A DNA stretch of 26,047 bases, taken from NCBI GenBank assembly GCA_965365345.1, contig CBDUBH010000049.1, positions 1 to 26,047 of the forward strand. Reading direction: 5' to 3'. This document shows, piece after piece, positions 15,681 to 22,402 of this stretch; within the stretch, counting starts at the first letter, position 1, and each line of letters begins with the position of its first letter. Source of the DNA: CBDUBH01 sp965365345. GTDB lineage: Bacteria > Bacteroidota > Ignavibacteria > Ignavibacteriales > SURF-24. The translations under genes and the position numbers were made by a program. A model generated the notes under the pieces. It ran no database searches, was not told the origin of the DNA, and saw nothing but the letters and a program-made list of their open reading frames with translations.

Positions 15681-17096
15681 ATGAAAATCATAAACAAGAA
15701 ATTAATTTCCCGTGAAGATTTCATTTCCGTTATTGATAACAAATTTACATTCCGCGGAAATGAATTCAATTTCATCGGCTTTAATGCATACTATTTGCAG
15801 AGCGAAGCAGCAAAAGGCAATAATCATATTGTTGATGAAGTTATGCGCGCTGCCGTAAATATCGGCGCAAAAGTGATCAGGACGTGGGGATTTTATGAAT
15901 CAGATTCACCGGAAAATAAAATTGCTATAAGATTTGAACCCGATAAATACAATGAAACTGCTTTGGAAGCGCTTGATTATGTTCTTCATAAAGCGCGTGA
16001 AAATAATATTAAATTGATAATTCCGCTTGCTAATTATTGGGCGGATTTCGGCGGAGTTCCGCAATATATAAAATGGGCGCAAAAATATTTGCATAAAAGA
16101 TTCGGAAAATTTAACGAAGATGATTTCTTTTTAAATGATGAAATAAAAAACTGGTACAAAAAATATATTGAAAAGATATTAAACAGAACAAATTCATATA
16201 ATTCAGTTCAGTATAAAGATGATGCAACAATTTTTGCTTTTGAACTTATGAATGAAGCGGAAATTCCTAAAGAAAATTATCGCGTTGTTCTAAATTGGTA
16301 TGATGAAATGTCAAATTTTATTCGTACTAAAGATAGAAACCACTTGATAACAACAGGCGAAATCGGTTTTGATTTTTTGAAAGATAGATATCCGGATTTT
16401 GAACAGCATAATCCTGAAAGAAAATTTTTACTAAACGGATACAAAGGCACAAGCTATTTTGAAAACTTGAAATTGCCGAATATAGATTTTGGCTCATATC
16501 ATTTGTATCCGGAAGGCTGGGGACTTTCTACCGAAGCGGCAAAAGCATGGATAACGGATCATCATCAAATTGCGGAGAAGATCGGCAAACCGGTTTTGCT
16601 GGGTGAATTTGGAATTAAAAATAATTCAAAATCCGGGGTTTATAAAGATTGGCTTAACACTCTTTTTACAACAAAAAACAGATCCGCGCTTGTTTGGCAT
16701 TTCCTTCATAAAGATGTTCAAAATTCAGATGGTTACGGATTTGACCTTGATAATACTGATGTTATTGATGTTTTAAAAGAATATTCTGAAAAATTGGAGC
16801 AACCTGTTCAAATAAAAAATCAGGATGAAGAAATTGTAGTGTATCAAAATCGTCCTAATCCGGTGAATATTTTAACTTCAATAAAATTCAGTTTGCCTAA
16901 AGATGATTACATACTTTTGGAATTTCATAATTCAATGGGCAATAAAATTTTAACGCTTGATGAAGGATTTAAACAAAAAGGAATTCACGAAATTACTCTT
17001 TCTTTTGAAAATACGGATCTTGCAAGCGGAGTATATTATTATTCAATGAAGATAGGCGCTTTTATGAAAACCAAAAAAATGATCTTCATAAAATGA
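15681..17096 (+). CDS. GH5-family glycoside hydrolase (mannanase-like) with T9SS sorting domain
   Basis: A 471-residue clan GH-A hydrolase. The TIM barrel starts within the first 30 residues (FNFIGFNAYYL) and has IGAKVIRTWGF (61-71), the acid/base Glu192 in FELMNEAEIP, the substrate-site SYHLYPEGW (272-280), and the nucleophile Glu309 in VLLGEFGI. This arrangement is closest to beta-mannanases of GH5_7 type; other beta-glycan activity is possible. The C-terminal ~85 residues (YQNRPNPVN to TKKMIFIK) form a divergent T9SS sorting domain. No Sec signal peptide is visible at the start MKIINKKLISRED, which is odd for T9SS cargo. It follows the EamA gene by 25 bp and precedes msrA. Confidence 0.85.
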   Translation: MKIINKKLISREDFISVIDNKFTFRGNEFNFIGFNAYYLQSEAAKGNNHIVDEVMRAAVNIGAKVIRTWGFYESDSPENKIAIRFEPDKYNETALEALDYVLHKARENNIKLIIPLANYWADFGGVPQYIKWAQKYLHKRFGKFNEDDFFLNDEIKNWYKKYIEKILNRTNSYNSVQYKDDATIFAFELMNEAEIPKENYRVVLNWYDEMSNFIRTKDRNHLITTGEIGFDFLKDRYPDFEQHNPERKFLLNGYKGTSYFENLKLPNIDFGSYHLYPEGWGLSTEAAKAWITDHHQIAEKIGKPVLLGEFGIKNNSKSGVYKDWLNTLFTTKNRSALVWHFLHKDVQNSDGYGFDLDNTDVIDVLKEYSEKLEQPVQIKNQDEEIVVYQNRPNPVNILTSIKFSLPKDDYILLEFHNSMGNKILTLDEGFKQKGIHEITLSFENTDLASGVYYYSMKIGAFMKTKKMIFIK

Positions 17097-17151
17097 AATT
17101 ATTATTTGCTAGTTGTTGTTATTTAAACATATCCATTTTAAAAGAATAAAA

Positions 17152-17793
17152 ATGAAATATTTCCCTGTAATTTTTATAATTATTTTGCTCGTTTTTTCCG
17201 GCTGCAAAAATGAAAATGCCTACAGCCAATCGAAAGGAAATTCAAAAATGATTGATGATTCAAAATTAGAAATTGCGACTTTGGGCGGCGGATGTTTTTG
17301 GTGTACCGAAGCAATCTTTGAAAATGTAAAAGGAGTTCACTCAGTAATTTCAGGATATTCCGGTGGCGCAAGAAAAAATCCGACCTATGAACAAGTTTGC
17401 TCGGGCGCAACAGGACATGCGGAAGTTGTGCAGGTAAAATTTGATCCAAACGAAATTTCATACGATGAAATTCTGGAAATATTTTTTAAAACTCATGATC
17501 CTACTACATTAAACAGACAAGGCGCTGATGTTGGAACGCAATATCGCTCGGTTATTTTTTATAATAGAGATGAACAAAAACAAAAAGCGGAATTTTACAA
17601 ATCAAAATTGAATGAAGAAAAGATCTGGAAAGATCCCATTGTTACGGAAATTTCTCCGCTTAAAGAATTTTATGAAGCAGAAAAATATCATCAAGATTAC
17701 TATGAAAATAATCCAAATCAAGGATATTGCAGTTTTGTTATAACGCCGAAACTGGAAAAGTTTAAAAAAGTTTTCAAAGAAAAATTGAAATAA
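17152..17793 (+). CDS. msrA: Peptide methionine-S-sulfoxide reductase MsrA, lipoprotein form
   Basis: A 213-residue MsrA that reduces the S-epimer of methionine sulfoxide in proteins. A lipoprotein signal (FIIILLVFSGC, Cys18) places it in the cell envelope. The catalytic motif is GGGCFWCTEAIF (Cys48, with Cys51), then GYSGGARKNPTYEQVCSG, GHAEVVQVKFDP, HDPTTLNRQGADVGTQYRS and a C-terminal NQGYC with a probable recycling Cys193. No MsrB domain is fused. The ATG at 17152 is favoured over a TTG 13 codons upstream because it begins the signal sequence. It may be cotranscribed with GH5. A 16-bp tandem repeat starts two bases after the stop. Confidence 0.95.
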   Translation: MKYFPVIFIIILLVFSGCKNENAYSQSKGNSKMIDDSKLEIATLGGGCFWCTEAIFENVKGVHSVISGYSGGARKNPTYEQVCSGATGHAEVVQVKFDPNEISYDEILEIFFKTHDPTTLNRQGADVGTQYRSVIFYNRDEQKQKAEFYKSKLNEEKIWKDPIVTEISPLKEFYEAEKYHQDYYENNPNQGYCSFVITPKLEKFKKVFKEKLK

Positions 17794-17795
17794 AA

Positions 17796-17825
17796 AAGAT
17801 TCAAAGATGGAAAGATTCAAAGATT
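17796..17825. repeat. 16-bp tandem repeat, two units
   Basis: Two units, aagattcaaagatgga at 17796 and aagattcaaagatt at 17812, starting two bases after the msrA stop codon. Same family as 7382 and 13221. Confidence 0.85.
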
Positions 17826-17953
17826 AAAAAATCATTATAAAGATTTTGTAATTCCGTACCGATTAAATCGAGATCAGGAATCTGGCAAACTTCCTAATGA
17901 ATTAAAAAATAAATTTTAGAATCTACAAAAACGTTGTAAGAAATCTTTTGCTG

Positions 17954-17983
17954 TGTCATTTCGAAACGAAGTGAGAAATCTTA
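17954..17983. repeat. REP-like dispersed repeat
   Basis: The segment begins tgtcatttcgaaacgaag and ends tgagaaatctt, a word order typical of dispersed intergenic repeats. It lies 90 bp upstream of the lipoprotein gene. The rest of the 281-bp gap holds no recognisable gene. Confidence 0.55.
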
Positions 17984-18074
17984 TTTTTCATAAAAAGGTT
18001 AAACTCCACTTTTGAACTATTTTAAAATTCATTCGTCCTATTATAAGAAAACATTATAAACCGGAGGACGAAAA

Positions 18075-18950
18075 ATGAAATCCGCAACATTAAGAATCGA
18101 TCTTGTGTTTAAATATTTTATCGCTTTTGCAATATTGACAATGATGATAATTGCCGCTGCCGGCTGCTCATCTTCCAAAGAAAATATTAAAAACAAAATC
18201 AGCGAAAACGAAAAAGTTTTTATTTTTACAGATAGCGAAAATAATGACTGGAAAGTTCTATTCGAAAATGACAAAATAAAATCTGCTGAAAGAAACGGTA
18301 AAAAACTTTCAGAAAATGAGATCAAAAAAAATGAAGAAATTATTTTTGATGAACTTAAAGAAATTTCATTTAATCATTTTGATAAGGAAATTAAGATTGA
18401 TATTGATATGAAAGGACTTTCAGAAAGTATGGAACAGTTGCGAAAAAATTTGAAAGATATCGATATCGAAATTAATTTTGATAAAGATGAATTCAAAAAA
18501 GAAATAGAGAAACTGAAAAAGGATTTGGACGAAAATAAGTTTGAGCTTGATAAGGAGCTTCAAAAAGATCTAAAAGAATTGGAAGAAAATTTAAAAGATC
18601 TTGACCTAGAAAAACATAAATTAAAAATTCATTTGAATAATTTGAATGAAGATTTATCAAAAATACCCAGCATTGAAAACAAAATAAAAATAAATATTCC
18701 GCCAATTCCAAAAGTTGATTTAACTGAAATAAATAAGATCGCTGAATTTGTAAAACTAATGAAAAAAGAATTAGTAAAAGATAACTTAATAAATGAAAAT
18801 GATGAAGATTTTGATGTTGTATTAAAGCCGGAATCACTTGTGGTAAATGGAAAAGAAGTTCCTCAAAATCTATTCGGAAAATACAAGTCTTTATATGAAG
18901 ATCATTTTAATAAAGAACTTGCAAAAAACTTTACATTCAGATCAAATTAG
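18075..18950 (+). CDS. Coiled-coil lipoprotein of unknown function
   Basis: A 291-residue predicted lipoprotein with a hydrophobic segment and lipobox AAAGC at Cys31, behind a long basic N-terminus. Residues about 110-200 are strongly charged, Lys/Glu/Asp-rich and helical, with heptad-like LKKDLDENKFELDKELQKDL, so a coiled coil is likely. The C-terminal part (VVLKPESLVVNGKEVPQNLF, KYKSLYEDHF) resembles short modules seen at the ends of Bacteroidota M56/BlaR1-like and related envelope stress proteins; this is a memory-based resemblance. A near-perfect ribosome-binding site ggagg precedes the ATG. It is separated from the downstream ArsR-type regulator by 130 bp that carry two palindromes. Function unknown. 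Confidence 0.7.
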   Translation: MKSATLRIDLVFKYFIAFAILTMMIIAAAGCSSSKENIKNKISENEKVFIFTDSENNDWKVLFENDKIKSAERNGKKLSENEIKKNEEIIFDELKEISFNHFDKEIKIDIDMKGLSESMEQLRKNLKDIDIEINFDKDEFKKEIEKLKKDLDENKFELDKELQKDLKELEENLKDLDLEKHKLKIHLNNLNEDLSKIPSIENKIKINIPPIPKVDLTEINKIAEFVKLMKKELVKDNLINENDEDFDVVLKPESLVVNGKEVPQNLFGKYKSLYEDHFNKELAKNFTFRSN

Positions 18951-18996
18951 AATCTACATAAAAACATTCCGTACTTTCAATTTAAATATGCATAAA

Positions 18997-19026
18997 AATC
19001 TAATTCGATGAATATCGAATTAGATT
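18997..19026. promoter_or_regulatory. Palindrome 1 upstream of the ArsR-type regulator (probable operator)
   Basis: Perfect 13-bp arms aatctaattcgat / atcgaattagatt around gaat. The core taattcgat-n4-atcgaatta is repeated in palindrome 2, with centres 53 bp apart (about five helical turns), as expected for two operator sites on one face of DNA. Confidence 0.8.
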
Positions 19027-19043
19027 GCATTTTTAAAAAAACT

Positions 19044-19085
19044 TTCATAATTTTAATTCGATAATAATCGAATTAAAATTATGAA
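19044..19085. promoter_or_regulatory. Palindrome 2 covering the regulator start codon (probable operator)
   Basis: Perfect 19-bp arms (19044-19062 with 19067-19085) around aata; the core arm reads cataattttaattcgat. The right arm contains the ATG at 19081-19083, so binding by the regulator, or hairpin formation in the mRNA, would mask initiation. This suggests tight autoregulation. Confidence 0.85.
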
Positions 19086-20025
19086 TGCAGAAATATTAAA
19101 ATCAATTGCAGACGAAACCCGTCTTTCAATTTTAAATACTTTAATTTCAAAAGCGCAATTTGTGCAGGAAATTGCCAAACGGCTGAATTTGGCTGAATCA
19201 ACAATTTCATTTCATTTGAAAAAATTGGAAACTGCCGGAGTTGTTTCAAAAAGGTACGAACAATATTACGCGCTTTATGAAGTAAATCCGGAAATCCTGA
19301 AATTACGATTAATTGATTTTGTAGAGAATCACACTCCGGATATTTCGGAACAGGAAAAAAGAATTTTAAAGTACCGTCAAAAAGTCATTTCATCTTTTAT
19401 GAGACGCGGAAAACTTTTGAAAATTCCGGTTCAATATAAAAAAAGATCAATAATACTTGAAGAAATTGCAAAAGAATTTTCACATGATAGATCTTATGAC
19501 GAAAAAGAAATTGACGATATCCTGAAAAGATACAATGAGGATTTTGTTTCATTAAGAAGATATTTAATTGACGAAAATATTTTAACACGCAAAAAAGGAA
19601 TTTATAAACTTTCGGACAATTTCACCTTATCGGATATAAATTTTGTTCAAAGTGAAAAGTCAGTTAAGAAATCAGGCGATAAAAAAATGGATAAAAAGAA
19701 AGAAGCAAAGAAAGAATATTTAATGAACGGTCCCGAGATGGGAATTTATAAAATTGAATGCAAGGAAAACGGAAAAATATTTATCGGTTCAAGCGTGAAT
19801 GTTAAAGGCATGATTAACCGGATTCAGTTTGAATTAAAATTAGGAAATCATAAAGTAAAAGAATTACAAAATGATTTTAAAAAATACGGAATGGAAAAAT
19901 TATCATTCGAAATCATTGATATTTTGAAAAAGAAAGATGATGCAAATATTGATTACAAAAAAGAACTGAAAATTTTAGAGGATTTGTGGAAAGAAAAATT
20001 ATCATCAAAAGAATTTTATGAGTGA
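19081..20025 (+). CDS. ArsR-type HTH + DUF2087 + degenerate GIY-YIG fusion regulator
   Basis: A 314-residue three-domain protein. Residues 1-70 are an ArsR-type winged helix (SIADETRLSILNTLI, NLAESTISFHLKKLETAGVV) without obvious metal-binding Cys. Residues about 93-176 match DUF2087: FMRRGKLLKIPVQYKKRSII, then YDEKEIDDILKRY and FVSLRRYLIDENILTR. A Lys-rich linker (191-213) leads to a GIY-YIG fold (220-282): GIYKIECKENGKIFIGSS, GNHKVKELQNDFKKYG, SFEII. Against the family pattern from memory, the YIG Tyr is Phe234, the catalytic Arg position is Met244, the following His is Ile248 and a conserved Asn is Val, so nuclease activity is doubtful. The start is the ATG inside palindrome 2. It lies 168 bp upstream of archease. 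Confidence 0.85.
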   Translation: MNAEILKSIADETRLSILNTLISKAQFVQEIAKRLNLAESTISFHLKKLETAGVVSKRYEQYYALYEVNPEILKLRLIDFVENHTPDISEQEKRILKYRQKVISSFMRRGKLLKIPVQYKKRSIILEEIAKEFSHDRSYDEKEIDDILKRYNEDFVSLRRYLIDENILTRKKGIYKLSDNFTLSDINFVQSEKSVKKSGDKKMDKKKEAKKEYLMNGPEMGIYKIECKENGKIFIGSSVNVKGMINRIQFELKLGNHKVKELQNDFKKYGMEKLSFEIIDILKKKDDANIDYKKELKILEDLWKEKLSSKEFYE

Positions 20026-20028
20026 AAT

Positions 20029-20169
20029 AAACCGATATAACACGTTCACAATATTTCAATAGTAAATAATTTTATATTGTAAAATTAAAATAATTTAGAG
20101 TAATTAACTTTACTGTCATTCCGGCTTGTCCGGAATCTTTTTTTTATATTAGAAATACGTGTTAGGTTT
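20029..20169. repeat. Region bounded by imperfect inverted repeats
   Basis: The left end aaacc-gata-taacacgt (20029-20045) and right end acgtgttaggttt (20157-20169) are complementary over 13 nt if the gata insertion is allowed. The 141-bp span fills the gap between the regulator and archease and includes a REP-like hairpin. It could be a miniature element or a long leader hairpin. Confidence 0.4.
20114..20147 (+). repeat. REP-like hairpin with T tract
   Basis: tgtcattccggcttgtccgg begins the element; arms attccgg / ccggaat (20118-20124 with 20130-20136, loop cttgt) are followed by tctttttttt. It looks like a rho-independent terminator for the regulator gene and matches elements at 22210 and 22311. 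Confidence 0.75.
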
Positions 20170-20193
20170 ATAAAAATAATTTAGAAAACGATA

Positions 20194-20640
20194 TTGGAAA
20201 AATATAAATTCATAGATCATATTGCGGATATTGCCGTTGTAATTTATGGAAACACAATTGAAGAATTACTTTTAAATTCAGTATTGGCATTTCGTGAAGC
20301 AATTGTAGAAGAAGTTGAAAATTCTGAAAATCCAAGTTCACTCTCTGAAAGTTCAACAAAAATAATTTCATTAAAAGAAAATTCTTTTGAAGAAATTTTA
20401 GTAAATCTGCTAAGCGAAATTAATTATTATTTTCATACACAAAAGTGGATCTGCATTTCAGCCAATAAAATCAATATAAATAAAAAAGATGAGATTGAAT
20501 TCAGCGCAGAAATTTTTGGTGAAGAATTTAATCCGGCAAAACATAATTTAAAAGAAGAGATAAAAGCCGTAACATTTCATCAAATGAAAATTGAAAATGT
20601 AAAAGGAATTTATTCAACAAAAATCGTCTTTGATATTTAA
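20194..20640 (+). CDS. Archease
   Basis: A 148-residue archease, the small activator that speeds RtcB guanylylation and turnover. It begins YKFIDHIADIAVVIYG, the standard metal-binding N-terminus with Asp8 and Asp12, continues with FEEILVNLLSEINYYFHTQ, and ends VTFHQMKIENVKGIYSTKIV with a terminal FDI that supplies the C-terminal Asp ligand. The start is a TTG at 20194; no upstream ATG is in frame, and the family motif begins at once after it. It precedes rtcB by 11 bp, so the two form an RNA-repair operon. The TTG and weak ribosome-binding site suggest low translation. Confidence 0.93.
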   Translation: MEKYKFIDHIADIAVVIYGNTIEELLLNSVLAFREAIVEEVENSENPSSLSESSTKIISLKENSFEEILVNLLSEINYYFHTQKWICISANKININKKDEIEFSAEIFGEEFNPAKHNLKEEIKAVTFHQMKIENVKGIYSTKIVFDI

Positions 20641-20651
20641 TAGGTAAAAAA

Positions 20652-22106
20652 ATGATTGTTAACGGAATTCAACTTAATAAAATTTCTGATCAGCTTTGGG
20701 AAATTCCGAAGCAGGGAAATATGCGCGTTCCGGGAAGAATTTATATTTCAAGGGAAATGCTGGATTCGGATCTAAGTAATGGTGAGGCTATAAAACAGGT
20801 TGTTAATGTTGCGCATTTGCCGGGAATTCAAAAATACAGTTTGGCAATGCCTGATATTCATTGGGGCTACGGATTCCCGATTGGCGGAGTTGCGGCAACT
20901 GATCTGAATGAGGGAGTAGTTTCTCCCGGCGGTGTTGGATATGATATTAATTGCGGAGTCCGTTTGGCAGCAACTTCACTTGAATTTAATTCCGCTTCAA
21001 AAAGAATAACAAAACTTGTTGAAAATCTTTTCAAAAATGTTCCAACAGGAGTTGGTGCCAGCGGAGCAATCAAAAAACTTTCCGTAAAGGATCTGAAAAA
21101 ACTTTTGGAAAAAGGTTCTCATTGGGCAATTGAAAATGGATTCGGAAATCAAGAAGATGCTGATTTTACTGAGGAGAATGGAAAGTTAAAAGATGCAGAT
21201 CCAAATGCAGTAAGCGAAAAAGCAATTGAACGAGGATTGGATCAGGCAGGAACATTGGGCTCGGGTAATCATTTTTTGGAAATTGATTTTGTAGAAGAGG
21301 TTTATGATGAAAAAACCGCTTCGGCATTCGGACTTTTCAAAAATCAAATTGTAGTTTTAATTCATACCGGTTCCCGCGGATTCGGTTATCAAGTTTGTGA
21401 TGATTATTTGAAAGTTTTAGTTAAAGCGGAAAGCAAATATAATTTCAATTTGCCTGATAAACAATTAGCTTGCGCACCAATAAGATCGCAGGAAGGACAG
21501 GATTATTTAGGAGCTATGCAAGCGGCTGCAAATTTCGCTTGGAGCAACAGACAGGTAATTATGAATCTAGCGAAAAAAAGTTTTATGCAGACTTTTAACA
21601 TGTCCGAAGCGGATCTGAATTTCAAATTGGTTTATGATGTTTGTCATAACATCGCTAAAATTGAAGAGCATTCAATTGACGGCAAAAAGAAAAAAGTTTG
21701 CGTTCACAGAAAAGGTGCTACGCGGGCATTTGCTCCGGGAAGCGAAAAAATTCCTTTACGATATAAAAATGTCGGTCAGCCGGTTTTAATTCCGGGCGAT
21801 ATGGGCAGATATTCTTTTGTTGCGGTTGGAACTGAAAGAGCAATGGAAGAAACTTTTGGAAGTTCATGTCATGGCGCCGGAAGAGTTCAAAGCAGGCATC
21901 AGGCTTTGAAAAACGCAAAGGGCAGAAACATTGTTGCCGAACTTGCAAAAAAGGGAATTACAATTCAGGCTCAGGGAATGAAAACAATTGCAGAGGAAAT
22001 GCCCGAAGCGTACAAAGATGTTTCGAATGTTGTTGATGTTATGCACAACGCAGGAATTACACGCAAAGTAGTTAAACTTAAACCTATCGGTGTAATTAAA
22101 GGATGA
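20652..22106 (+). CDS. rtcB: RNA-splicing ligase RtcB
   Basis: A 484-residue RtcB, the GTP- and Mn-dependent ligase that joins 2',3'-cyclic phosphate or 3'-phosphate ends to 5'-OH ends in RNA repair. Metal ligands and active-site residues are in place: Asp98 and Cys101 in GGVGYDINCGVRL, His207 in GSGNHFLEID, His238 in VLIHTGSRGFGYQV, His332 in DVCHNIAKIEEHS and the guanylylated nucleophile His352 in CVHRKGATRAF. The GSSCHGAGRVQSR segment is also standard. It is full length and 11 bp after archease. No RtcR (CARF-AAA) regulator is nearby; the ArsR-type fusion regulator lies immediately upstream instead. Confidence 0.97.
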   Translation: MIVNGIQLNKISDQLWEIPKQGNMRVPGRIYISREMLDSDLSNGEAIKQVVNVAHLPGIQKYSLAMPDIHWGYGFPIGGVAATDLNEGVVSPGGVGYDINCGVRLAATSLEFNSASKRITKLVENLFKNVPTGVGASGAIKKLSVKDLKKLLEKGSHWAIENGFGNQEDADFTEENGKLKDADPNAVSEKAIERGLDQAGTLGSGNHFLEIDFVEEVYDEKTASAFGLFKNQIVVLIHTGSRGFGYQVCDDYLKVLVKAESKYNFNLPDKQLACAPIRSQEGQDYLGAMQAAANFAWSNRQVIMNLAKKSFMQTFNMSEADLNFKLVYDVCHNIAKIEEHSIDGKKKKVCVHRKGATRAFAPGSEKIPLRYKNVGQPVLIPGDMGRYSFVAVGTERAMEETFGSSCHGAGRVQSRHQALKNAKGRNIVAELAKKGITIQAQGMKTIAEEMPEAYKDVSNVVDVMHNAGITRKVVKLKPIGVIKG

Positions 22107-22209
22107 GATAAATGTATAATGAAAATTTATGCCGAAGGCATTCTACGAACAATTTACACTGAAAAATAAATTTTAAATTTTAATTTGTAGTGAGGGATAA
22201 AAGCTGTGT

Positions 22210-22344
22210 TGTCATTCCGGCTTGTCCAGAATATTTTTTGATTTTTGTTATTTTATTAAAAAAACAAACAAATATTGATTGTGCCTAAAAGATTCTATTG
22301 ATATTACGAAAGGATTCCGGACAAGCAGGAATGACAAAAAAAAA
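22210..22344. repeat. Inverted pair of REP-like elements (REPIN-like)
   Basis: tgtcattccggcttgtccag at 22210 faces its near-complement (aggattccggacaagcagga at 22311, then atgaca) across about 70 bp. Together with the copy at 20114, the archease-rtcB operon is bracketed by this repeat. The 296-bp gap to the next gene contains nothing else recognised apart from the terminator listed separately. Confidence 0.7.
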
Positions 22345-22371
22345 TCCCTTACTTTATTTGAGCAAGGGATC
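22335..22371 (-). terminator. Intrinsic terminator for the 600-residue protein gene
   Basis: Stem atccctt / aagggat (22344-22350 with 22364-22370). Read on the minus strand it is followed by a run of nine T, so it ends transcription from the gene at 22403-24205. The plus-strand side lacks a good T tract. Confidence 0.8.
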
Positions 22372-22402
22372 CTTTGTTTCCTCTAAAAATAAATTACTGA
22401 AC

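Noticed and set aside
19025..19051. Sigma-70-like promoter (ttgcat ... cataat) between the two palindromes
   Set aside because: The spacing is 15 bp and Bacteroidota-type promoters differ from this consensus, so the match is too weak to annotate.
19735..20025. GIY-YIG homing endonuclease or mobile intron
   Set aside because: The domain is fused in frame to an HTH and DUF2087 with degenerate catalytic positions, and no intron or insertion boundary is visible.
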